The notes under the pieces are model-generated. The model worked only from the letters and a program-made list of their open reading frames with translations. It was not told where the DNA came from and did no database searches. From assembly GCA_900317345.1 (NCBI GenBank), contig ONGK01000002.1, positions 48,428 to 112,427 on the forward strand: a stretch of DNA of 64,000 bases, in the 5' to 3' direction. The DNA comes from an uncultured Bacteroidales bacterium. GTDB taxonomy: Bacteria; Bacteroidota; Bacteroidia; Bacteroidales; Paludibacteraceae. This document shows, one piece after another, positions 43,057 through 50,232 of the stretch. Numbering within the stretch: position 1 is the first letter of the stretch; the number at the start of each line of letters is the position of its first letter. A program made the translations under genes and the position numbers.

Positions 43057-46000
43057 TCAGAATTTCAGTTGTACAGCAAACGACCATGTGGATGTAAGCG
43101 GGTACACCTCGGTGTCCCATCCTTCGGGGTCGCTCACTTCCGGCGTCATCGAGTGTGCACGGAAGGATGTGAACGGCTTGTCGGCGCTCAGGCTCATACG
43201 GATGGATGGCATCTTGTATGTGCCGGCACCTACGTTCGTGAAGGTGTAGCCCAGCGTGATATTCTGAATACGGAAATAGTCGCCGCTCTCCACAAAATAG
43301 CTGGAGTTCTGGCTGTCGCCGATATTCCAACTCTTGGTCAGTCCTTTCGCAGACGGGTTGCTATTCGATGTACCGGCTCCGTGCCAGCGGTAGCGGTATT
43401 GGTCGAGGTCGAAGTTATAGGTTGTGCTGGCGTAGCGCAGCGCACGTTTGCGGTTCCAAATCTGTCCGCCGGCTTTGCCGGTAAAGACGATGCTGAGGTC
43501 CAGTCCTTTGTAGCGGAAGCCCATGTTTATGCCGTAGGTCCAGTCCGGGATGTATGAACCGAGAATTTGCTTGTCGCTCTCGTTGATGATGTTATCTTTG
43601 TTCACATCTTCGTATTTGAAGTCGCCGGGTTCCAGACCATTGGCGATGGCTATCGGGTCGGTCGCGCACTCTTCGTCGGTCTGGTAAACGCCAATCACTT
43701 TGAAGCCGTAGTAGCTGTTCATCTTCTCGCCTACTTTCTGTACGGTCTTGCCGCCTTTAATCATGTTCACGCCGTCGCGCAGGCTTTTCACGCGGTTGCG
43801 CAACCAGCTCACGTTACCGCCGATGAAGTAGGTCCAGTCCTTGCCTATTTTGTGCTCCCAGTTGATGTTGATGTCCACACCTGTGTTGAGGATCTCGCCC
43901 CAGTTACCGGCTATCGTCTCTTCCTGCATCGGCAGGGTAGGCGATACCACTGCGTTTTGCGTGAGGCGGTAGTACCAGTCGATGTCACCTGTCAGACGGT
44001 TGCCAAGGAAGGCGAAGTTGGCGCCCACGTTCGTCTCGTTCACCACTTCCCAGCTCAGCCAGCTGAAGTTGGTGGAATTGATATAACCGCTTAATGCGGT
44101 GTTGGTGCCGAATACGGAGCGGGTGACGGAACTGCTGGTGGTTCCGTACGATGCGCCTATCTTGTCGTTACCGAGCAGACCCCAGCTGGCGCGTAGCTTG
44201 AGATAATTGACGCCCTCCACACCTTTGAGGAACTCTTCGTTGGTCAGCACCCAGGCCGCACCCACGGATGGGAACGTGCCCCATTTCTCGTTGTATTTGC
44301 TGGAGCCGTCACGGCGGAGTGTGAACATGACCATATAGCGCTCGTCGTAGTTATAGTTCAGTCGGCCGAAATACGAGAACCCGCGGTAGCGACTGCCGTC
44401 GTCGCCCGTCACTCGGCCTTCGGTATTACCCATGGATATGTATTGGTAGCTGTCTTTGCCCGCCGGCACATCTTGCGCCACTGCCCATAGGTTGCGATAA
44501 TTCTCTTCCCGCAAACTCAAGCCGAGCATCGCTTTGAAGCTGTGCTTGCCCCATTGGTCGGAGTAGGTGATGGTGTTATCCCAAATCCAGTTGTTCAGCG
44601 ATGTCGTGCTCTTGGTGAGGTTGGATTTGTCGTTCTTCTGGTTATTGCTGATGTAATACTCCGGGATAAAAGTGGTGGCATCCATGCCGTTGTAATCGTA
44701 GTTGTACGATGTACGGATGTTGAGCTTGTTCGGCAGGATGTTGAATTGCGCGAACACAGCAGCCATCAGCTGGTTGGACCTGTTCCGGCTGTCGTAGAAC
44801 TTAGCGGTAGCCACAGGGTTATAGAAATTGCTGGTCAGCTGAAGGGTCATCGGCGAAGCAAAGCCGTCGGTGTAGAGGTCTGCTGTTGCGGGGTCGTATA
44901 CCGGGAAAATACCCGGCATGTTATACGCTTGCTGCCATGCTGCATTGTTCGGGAATTGCTGCTGGCTCTGCACAAACAGGGCGTTGAAGCCGACTGTTAG
45001 CCATGTGAAAGGCTTGTACTCCACGTTTCCGCGGATGTTCATGCGGTTGTAGCTGTTCGGCGTATTCATGATACCGTTTTGGTATAGATAACTCACGCCG
45101 ATGCCGTAGGTTGCTTTCTCGCCACCGCCGTTGATGGTCAGGCTGTGGTTGGTGATGATAGCCGGGCGAAGCAGTTCCCGGTACCAGTTGGTGTTTTGCG
45201 CCAGATTGAAGGTGCCTGTTCCGGCATCATAACTGCCGCCGTAGTACTTGATAGAATTATTGAACATACGCGTGTACGTGCGTTTGCTCACTTCCAGAAG
45301 CATCTCTGCATATTGGTTGGACGAGGCCATGGGCACAATATTGCTCACGGTCTGCACGCCCACATAGCCGTCGTACGTCACGTCCGGACGCTGGTTCTGC
45401 TTGCCGCGCTTGGTGGTGATGATCACCACGCCGTTAGCGGCACGCACACCGTAAATAGCGGCGGCTGAGGCATCTTTCATAATCGACATGTCGTCGATAT
45501 CGCTGCTGTTGAGCCAGTTGATGTTGTCGTAGAACATCCCGTCCACTACATACAGCGGGGTGTTGTTGGAGAATGAACCGATACCACGTATCTGTACCAG
45601 CGGACCGGAACCCGGCACACCGGAGTTGACGATGTTGACGCCGGATACTTTTCCCTGCAGCGCCGACATAGGCGAAGAGGTAGGAATGGCAGCCAGTTCT
45701 TCACCTTTCACCACTTCGATAGGCGAAGTAAGGTCTTTAATCTTGGCTGCACCGTAGCCGACAACCACCACGTCCTCCAGGCGCTGCACATCTTCCATCA
45801 GCACGACGCGCATCCCTTCGGAGGCCTTCAGCTGTTGCGGCAGGTAGCCCATGTAGGACACCTCCACCGTGGCTCCCGCCGACACGTCTGTCAGCACAAA
45901 TTTACCATCGTAGTCGGTGATGGTACCGGCGGTACTGTTCATCACTTTGACGGCTGCGCCGATCAGTGGCTCGCCATGTTCGTCCACCACGAGACCCGTC

Positions 46001-46068
46001 ACGGACTGCTGGGCGCACAATAGCAACGGTAACAGCATCGCTATTGTCAATACATGTATTCGTTTCAT
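43057..46068 (-). CDS. SusC-type TonB-dependent transporter of beta-glucan locus
   Basis: 1003 residues from ATG 46068 (MKRIHVLTIAMLLPLLLCAQ signal peptide); an in-frame start nine codons upstream falls inside a terminator hairpin. Domains: carboxypeptidase-regulatory-like (VTGLVVDEHGEPLIGAAV), TonB box region (LEDVVVVGYGAAKIKDLTS), plug with VQIRGIGSFSNNTPLYVVDG and ASAAAIYGVRAANGVVIITT, and a 22-strand barrel ending WSFAVQLKF. Outer membrane; imports oligosaccharides captured by SusD. A strong hairpin with a U tract stands 4 nt upstream of the start codon, so expression likely depends on terminator read-through. Confidence 0.96.
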   Translation of the reverse strand: MKRIHVLTIAMLLPLLLCAQQSVTGLVVDEHGEPLIGAAVKVMNSTAGTITDYDGKFVLTDVSAGATVEVSYMGYLPQQLKASEGMRVVLMEDVQRLEDVVVVGYGAAKIKDLTSPIEVVKGEELAAIPTSSPMSALQGKVSGVNIVNSGVPGSGPLVQIRGIGSFSNNTPLYVVDGMFYDNINWLNSSDIDDMSIMKDASAAAIYGVRAANGVVIITTKRGKQNQRPDVTYDGYVGVQTVSNIVPMASSNQYAEMLLEVSKRTYTRMFNNSIKYYGGSYDAGTGTFNLAQNTNWYRELLRPAIITNHSLTINGGGEKATYGIGVSYLYQNGIMNTPNSYNRMNIRGNVEYKPFTWLTVGFNALFVQSQQQFPNNAAWQQAYNMPGIFPVYDPATADLYTDGFASPMTLQLTSNFYNPVATAKFYDSRNRSNQLMAAVFAQFNILPNKLNIRTSYNYDYNGMDATTFIPEYYISNNQKNDKSNLTKSTTSLNNWIWDNTITYSDQWGKHSFKAMLGLSLREENYRNLWAVAQDVPAGKDSYQYISMGNTEGRVTGDDGSRYRGFSYFGRLNYNYDERYMVMFTLRRDGSSKYNEKWGTFPSVGAAWVLTNEEFLKGVEGVNYLKLRASWGLLGNDKIGASYGTTSSSVTRSVFGTNTALSGYINSTNFSWLSWEVVNETNVGANFAFLGNRLTGDIDWYYRLTQNAVVSPTLPMQEETIAGNWGEILNTGVDININWEHKIGKDWTYFIGGNVSWLRNRVKSLRDGVNMIKGGKTVQKVGEKMNSYYGFKVIGVYQTDEECATDPIAIANGLEPGDFKYEDVNKDNIINESDKQILGSYIPDWTYGINMGFRYKGLDLSIVFTGKAGGQIWNRKRALRYASTTYNFDLDQYRYRWHGAGTSNSNPSAKGLTKSWNIGDSQNSSYFVESGDYFRIQNITLGYTFTNVGAGTYKMPSIRMSLSADKPFTSFRAHSMTPEVSDPEGWDTEVYPLTSTWSFAVQLKF

Positions 46069-46072
46069 ATTC

Positions 46073-46114
46073 AAAAAAGCCGAAGCCCTGCGCAAAGCTG
46101 CGCAAGGCTTGGCT
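46073..46114 (-). terminator. Hairpin with U tract just upstream of susC (attenuator?)
   Basis: About 16-bp stem with one bulge (arms agccgaagccctgcgca and tgcgcaaggcttggct), loop aagc, then six U on the minus strand at 46078-46073. The susC ATG is at 46068. No promoter fits between hairpin and start codon. Confidence 0.8.
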
Positions 46115-46132
46115 GGTGATTAGCGTGAATAA

Positions 46133-47776
46133 TTAAAATCTCGTTCCCTGTGCGTTGTAGCGAACGCCGTTCTTCTCGATGACGAGTTTGCCGTCAATCA
46201 GACGCTTAACGGCGGTCTTCCCGGCCTCTACATGCTCAACGGCTTGGTCCATCGAGTTGAAGAAGTACGCATTCGTAACGCCGACCGGAGTACCCTCTGC
46301 CGATGAACCGTCTGGCTTCTGGAATGCATCCAATAAGAAATAGCGCATATCGCTGAAGTCATAATCATCAACTGTGTACGGAGCGTTAAGCAGGTCTACC
46401 TCAACATGGTTCCATTGGTTTGCTTTCAACTCAAAATGGGTGCCTTGTTTCCATTCCCGAGTACCGCCATCCGAAGGTTTGCGGCACTCAAAACTAATCT
46501 TGATTTTCGAATCCAGTTCAACCCAGATGTCGCATGCAAACATGTCGTAAGCACTCAAATCATACTGCGGCTCGTCCCAGTTGGTGAAAGCATCCCAACC
46601 AAACGCTGCGGTGTAGAAATAGGAAGTCTCGTAACCTGCAGGGCTTGACCAACTTGCGCCCCAGCTTGTCGGCGCGAAAGCAAGTGTATTGGTCTGGTAT
46701 TTCTGAGCAAACAATGCAGTCACTTTCTCTTCAGCTATTGTTGGGTCTGCCGGTGCTTCCGGATAGTCAGGAGTCGGCTCGTTCCAGAAGTAAACATTTG
46801 CAACGGCCAACGGGCTGCCCTCTGCTGAAGTACTGTCTCTATGCATGTAGTGCTCGAAGATGATGCACTTCACGTTTTTCCAATCATACGTAATCTCTTC
46901 ATAATTCCACCATGCCGGGTCTGCATCGATGGTGTTCCAACCGGCATTGAGCCTGAATTGGATACCATGCTTAAAGCCTGCTTTTGCCTCGATGGTGAGA
47001 TCAATCAGTAAGGTATCCGGAGCCCATATATCAAAGTGCAGTTTAGAATAGCCACTGAGGTCAACAGAGTCTGTTGCACCCTTGAAACCATCCCAAGTCA
47101 TTGCAGCAGTATAGGCTACATCTGTGCCGTCCAAGGATAATGTCTCCCATGCAATACCGCTCCAACTCTGCGGGGTAAAGTGCAGATTGTTCGTCGTGTA
47201 GTGGTTGCAATAGAGCGCCATCACATCTTCCTCTGCATGCGCAGGAGCTGCCGGTGCCGTTTCCGGCTTAGCAACTACCGGTTCGTAATCACAGGTAATC
47301 TTTAAATCACGGATAGAGAACGCGCCGCTCACAATCTCGCCACCCGGGTTAGCCACGATGACCAATTTCTTCCACGGCTCTTCGCCATGATTGCCCCAGA
47401 GATCTGCATTCGGGGTAATCTCCAACGAAGCCCAATCGGTCGAAGACAAAGAAATCCAGTGCTCTGCCTCCCATTTCAATCCACCGTTGGCATCTACCAG
47501 ATAGACATACAATGTAACATCCTGTCCGTCTCCTTTTAAATCAAAATTGATTTTGGTAACGCCGGTGAGGTCCGGTAATACGAATTCTACGCCTGCCACA
47601 TCCCAGGCTTTCGCTACGGTCCACGAAGCATTGAGAACGCCCTCTGCTACAACCGGAGTGCAGGAACCACCTTCGGAGGTATACCCCTGAGCGGTATTCA
47701 AATCCAGCGTCAATTCACCTGCGAAAAGACTCATTGCCATAACGGAGGCAACGAATAGAGAAAAAATCTTTTTCAT
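46133..47776 (-). CDS. Secreted protein with three carbohydrate-binding-like domains
   Basis: 547 residues, signal peptide MKKIFSLFVASVMAMSLFAGE; ATG 47776 preferred over ATG 47782 by two codons. Three beta-sandwich modules: residues about 20-165 (GVEFVLPDLTGVTKINFDLKG), then two mutually similar modules about 185-335 and 345-500 that share an opening pattern (ALYCNHYTTNNLHFTPQSW versus ALFAQKYQTNTLAFAPTSW) and DLSGYSKLHFDIW / DLSAYDMFACDIW. These look like galactose-binding-like carbohydrate modules. C-terminus KRLIDGKLVIEKNGVRYNAQ resembles a short sorting tail. No catalytic motif seen. Likely a glycan-binding accessory of the SusC/D locus; exact family unknown. Confidence 0.75.
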   Translation of the reverse strand: MKKIFSLFVASVMAMSLFAGELTLDLNTAQGYTSEGGSCTPVVAEGVLNASWTVAKAWDVAGVEFVLPDLTGVTKINFDLKGDGQDVTLYVYLVDANGGLKWEAEHWISLSSTDWASLEITPNADLWGNHGEEPWKKLVIVANPGGEIVSGAFSIRDLKITCDYEPVVAKPETAPAAPAHAEEDVMALYCNHYTTNNLHFTPQSWSGIAWETLSLDGTDVAYTAAMTWDGFKGATDSVDLSGYSKLHFDIWAPDTLLIDLTIEAKAGFKHGIQFRLNAGWNTIDADPAWWNYEEITYDWKNVKCIIFEHYMHRDSTSAEGSPLAVANVYFWNEPTPDYPEAPADPTIAEEKVTALFAQKYQTNTLAFAPTSWGASWSSPAGYETSYFYTAAFGWDAFTNWDEPQYDLSAYDMFACDIWVELDSKIKISFECRKPSDGGTREWKQGTHFELKANQWNHVEVDLLNAPYTVDDYDFSDMRYFLLDAFQKPDGSSAEGTPVGVTNAYFFNSMDQAVEHVEAGKTAVKRLIDGKLVIEKNGVRYNAQGTRF

Positions 47777-47818
47777 AAGCATTAAATTTTAAAGTTAAAC
47801 AATAAGGGTTAAAAGTTA

Positions 47819-48565
47819 TTATTTGTTTTCTCCCACTCTCGCCCACGTGATTGTGGTGGTATAGTGGGAACCGTCTTCTCGCTCGCGGAGAGCGGACCAT
47901 TTCATCTCGTTACCGCGGATATAGTCGATATCCCATCCCTCGTATTCGATGGTGTCTACCCCTTGGTTCTGCCATCGTGTAAAGATCCAGTCGCCATCCA
48001 CATACCATTCGCTGATTGGATCTCCAAGAGGCTGCCAGTTGCCTTGTTCATCTCTCAGGGAATAGATGTATGTGCCGTCTTCCTTATATTTCATGCGCGC
48101 AATGCTGTCTCCGTAGGTCTCATCACCGCTCTTCGCTACGCGTTCCCACATGCCGAGGATGTCGCGCGAGTAGTCCACGGTAACCTTTTTAAAATTAAAT
48201 TCCGCCGAAATGACACCGTCCCCTACGGTCGACGACATGCTATTATCGTCGATAGACAACACTTTTTGCTTGTATTCAACGGACGTTTCATCTTTGATAA
48301 TCACATAGTCGTCGGATATAGTATAGGTAAGGGGTTTTTTATTGAACTTACGCCACGATAGATAACCCTTGCCTCCGGCTTCGTATGTCCCGATAAGCCG
48401 CTGGTTGGTAAGCGTTTCTTCGCCGAATTGAGTAACGCTCTTCCATTTACCTATAATCTTGGTTTCCAGGCTCTTGGACTCGGGATTGTTGCCGTTGCAG
48501 GAACTCAGCACTGCCGCTGCGCCTATCGTTGCTGCCAGCACGAGATGATAAATCTTTTGCATCAT
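47819..48565 (-). CDS. Lipoprotein with two lipocalin-like domains
   Basis: 248 residues. Signal peptide and lipobox VLSSC about residue 24 from the first of two adjacent ATGs (48565/48562). The mature part has two similar halves, each starting with a lipocalin-like G-x-W motif: IIGKWKSVTQFGEETLTNQR and ILGMWERVAKSGDETYGDS, followed by beta strands (YTISDDYVIIKDE; YLRD-type TYIYSLRDEQGNW). No enzyme motif seen; ligand unknown. It starts the minus-strand run leading into the SusC/D-GH144-GH3 locus, 42 nt from the next gene, with its own promoter, so it may be the first gene of that operon. Confidence 0.68.
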   Translation of the reverse strand: MMQKIYHLVLAATIGAAAVLSSCNGNNPESKSLETKIIGKWKSVTQFGEETLTNQRLIGTYEAGGKGYLSWRKFNKKPLTYTISDDYVIIKDETSVEYKQKVLSIDDNSMSSTVGDGVISAEFNFKKVTVDYSRDILGMWERVAKSGDETYGDSIARMKYKEDGTYIYSLRDEQGNWQPLGDPISEWYVDGDWIFTRWQNQGVDTIEYEGWDIDYIRGNEMKWSALREREDGSHYTTTITWARVGENK

Positions 48566-48590
48566 AAATGCCGTTTTTCTAAAATTTGCT

Positions 48591-48622
48591 GCAAATTTAC
48601 AACAAAAAATTTGAATTACCAA
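48591..48622 (-). promoter_or_regulatory. Promoter at head of beta-glucan locus
   Basis: TTG at 48622-48620, 20-nt spacer, TAAATTTGC at 48599-48591; 25 nt to the ATG at 48565. It is the only promoter I find upstream of the whole 48.6-37.2 kb gene run. Confidence 0.78.
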
Positions 48623-48639
48623 GATTTTTAGCAAAAATA

Positions 48640-48836
48640 ATCGTTTTTGCCTGCAAAATAAGAAATAAATTGGTATAAAAATCGAATTATGCTCGCATAA
48701 ATGAGAGTTTTTACCGGTTTATTTGGAGTTCGCTACATTTAGCGAACGTAAATTCGAAGGGGCCCCATCTATGGGGGAGGTGGTCGAAGGTACTACTTTT
48801 TTTCCTTTATACTTCCTTTATGGCTTACATTTCAAC
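48640..48836. other. Intergenic region with hairpin and GGGGCCCC palindrome
   Basis: No gene seen. Perfect hairpin gttcgct-acattt-agcgaac at 48728-48747 without a U tract, GGGGCCCC palindrome at 48760-48767, and a degenerate promoter-like aaaaaaagtagtacctt (minus strand, near 48790-48805) lacking a matching TTG. The palindrome recalls the GGGG-x-CCCC elements at 49677-49686 and 50137-50145. Confidence 0.5.
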
Positions 48837-49547
48837 TTATGATTGTGTCATGTCTTCGGCGATACCGGCAAGTTGCTTGCACTCCATATTTTTTTGCTTG
48901 AGGATTTCCACTCCTTGCATAAATAAAGGGATATAGAGCTCGTGTTGCATGCGGATGAGGTATGAGACTTCGGACTCTTTTAAGATATGGATGTACATCT
49001 CCTTATGTGTTTTGAAATCTGCGAGCTCTGCCTTGTGATGAATCATAGTGATACGCCGCTTATCTTCATTCATCTGATTATGGTACTGTGTCAAAAACTG
49101 GCTGAGAGTAAAGCACTTGCCCATCGTTTCGATAAACTCCACGCTCCGAATGGTCCGCCATGTCTCTATGTTGCTTTCAAAAATATGGGCGGCTGTATAA
49201 TCAGTAATCTGAGCATCGAACAATATCATTCTGCCCACACATTCCGCTAAGGTGCTATCCGCCAGAACCGACAAGTTGTCCCAATTTTGCTTGATAATGG
49301 TATTGACCGAATCGCTCTCCTGCATTAACTCTATACAATCTTCAAATTTCTCTATATGATTATCCAGACTTCGAACAAGCATTTTTACCTGTTGTCGCTC
49401 GCTTTTGCGATCTTCATAATTAGTAACCAGGTATGTGGTGCCAATGGTAAGCACAATACCGATGATGGTACCTAAGGTATTGGCTAAAATGTTTTTTACA
49501 AATGGTTGGTTGAACCATTGTATGCGTGGAATACGGATGCGAATCAT
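48837..49547 (-). CDS. Single-pass membrane protein, unknown function
   Basis: 236 residues from ATG 49547 (MIRIRIPRIQWFNQPF). Basic N-terminus, one membrane helix at about residues 15-40 (ILANTLGTIIGIVLTIGTTY), then a helical, charged remainder with heptads (EDRKSERQQVKMLVRSLDNH; ESDSVNTIIKQNWDNL). Several Bacteroidota membrane proteins of unknown function share this layout (short N-terminus, helix, long helical domain), but I do not recognise the family. An in-frame start 11 codons upstream would overlap the -7 element of its promoter. It stands alone, diverging from the small lipoprotein gene. Confidence 0.7.
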   Translation of the reverse strand: MIRIRIPRIQWFNQPFVKNILANTLGTIIGIVLTIGTTYLVTNYEDRKSERQQVKMLVRSLDNHIEKFEDCIELMQESDSVNTIIKQNWDNLSVLADSTLAECVGRMILFDAQITDYTAAHIFESNIETWRTIRSVEFIETMGKCFTLSQFLTQYHNQMNEDKRRITMIHHKAELADFKTHKEMYIHILKESEVSYLIRMQHELYIPLFMQGVEILKQKNMECKQLAGIAEDMTQS

Positions 49548-49576
49548 GTTAATATCAATAAGTAGTGGTTTCGGCT

Positions 49577-49608
49577 GCAAAAGTACAAAAAAAAATTCAT
49601 ATATGCAA
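49577..49608 (-). promoter_or_regulatory. Promoter of membrane-protein gene
   Basis: TTTG at 49609-49606, 20-nt spacer, TACTTTTGC at 49585-49577. 29 nt to the ATG at 49547. Confidence 0.83.
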
Positions 49609-49691
49609 ATAAAAACAGAAAAAGCGCAATTTAGATATGCTTTTTCTTGTGTATTCCCAAAAACGACGAGTTACATTGGGGGCCCCAAAGG

Positions 49692-49718
49692 AAAAATCGC
49701 ACAAAAAATGCGATTTTT
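49692..49718. terminator. Hairpin of module A
   Basis: aaaaatcgc / gcgattttt, 9-bp stem with A5/T5 flanks built into it, so it can act in both directions. It sits between two divergent promoters and could insulate them. Confidence 0.7.
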
Positions 49719-49728
49719 CTAATATTAT

Positions 49729-49760
49729 TTGCATATATCAAAAAAAAGCAGTACTTTTGC
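49729..49760 (+). promoter_or_regulatory. Promoter of small lipoprotein gene (module A)
   Basis: TTTG at 49728-49731, 20-nt spacer, TACTTTTGC at 49752-49760. 48 nt to the ATG at 49809. Confidence 0.85.
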
Positions 49761-49808
49761 AGGCAGAAATAAGAAGAACCAAGTTCAATTAATTAAAATT
49801 AAATGCTT

Positions 49809-50115
49809 ATGAAAAAGATTTTAGTTGCCGTTATGGCAGTGTGCACCATGGTGCTCGGTTTCACAAGTTGTGAGAAATCAGCAGATGTACAGCGACCTAT
49901 ACGTATGGGAGTTGGCTACCAAGGCCGATCAGGAGGGTAATCGCGCTTTGTACATCAAGTTCGCTAACGGTGCGATGAACAAAATTACCGGTGAGAATCT
50001 TTCCGGAAAGACGGCTTTCCAAGGTTATTACAACGGAGTGAGCTGCTATCTGTACCCGATGTGGCCGGCAGAGGTTCCGGAAGCAGTGCTGGAATACAAA
50101 CCGCTGTTGCAATAA
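49809..50115 (+). pseudogene. Small lipoprotein gene split by a +1 frameshift
   Basis: From ATG 49809 a clean lipoprotein signal peptide is read (MKKILVAVMAVCTMVLGFTSC, lipobox FTSC with Cys21), but that frame stops at 49938-49940 after 43 residues. The next frame is open from there on to the TAA ending at 50115 and gives a plausible small domain (YSDLYVWELATKADQEGNRA; GYYNGVSCYLYPMWPAEVPE). Removing one A from the aaa at 49875-49877 joins them into a lipoprotein of about 101 residues. Either a recent mutation, an assembly error, or recoding. An alternative ATG (49803) precedes the start in frame. Function unknown. Confidence 0.78.
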
Positions 50116-50149
50116 ATCAACTCTTCGAGTTACATCGGGGACCCCAAGG

Positions 50150-50175
50150 AAAAATCGCTCACACGGGCGATTTTT
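50150..50175 (+). terminator. Terminator after small lipoprotein gene (module B)
   Basis: aaaaatcgc / gcgattttt stem with 8-nt loop and T5, 34 nt past the stop codon of the lipoprotein frame. Stands just ahead of the next promoter. Confidence 0.82.
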
Positions 50176-50185
50176 CTATTTTTAT

Positions 50186-50217
50186 TTGCATAAATGCAAA
50201 AAAAGTAGTAATTTTGC
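50186..50217 (+). promoter_or_regulatory. Promoter of glucosaminidase-dciA-mutS2 operon
   Basis: TTTG at 50185-50188, 20-nt spacer, TAATTTTGC at 50209-50217. 15 nt to the ATG at 50233. Confidence 0.85.
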
Positions 50218-50232
50218 GCAAAATTGTGTGAT

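Larger units (their letters stand above)
49667..49760 (+). repeat. Terminator-promoter module, copy A
   Basis: Order: cgagttacat, palindrome TTGGGG-G-CCCCAA, ggaaaaatcgc hairpin, AT-rich gap, promoter. Copy B at 50126-50217 has the same order and roughly three quarters or more identical bases; the loop of the hairpin is the least conserved part. Confidence 0.9.
50126..50217 (+). repeat. Terminator-promoter module, copy B
   Basis: Second copy of the module at 49667-49760, downstream of the small lipoprotein gene and upstream of the glucosaminidase operon. Palindrome variant CGGGG-A-CCCC. Confidence 0.9.

Noticed and set aside
48728-48747. Hairpin gttcgct/agcgaac as terminator of the membrane-protein gene
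   Set aside because: Perfect stem but no U tract and about 90 nt past the stop codon; kept only as a note in the intergenic region.
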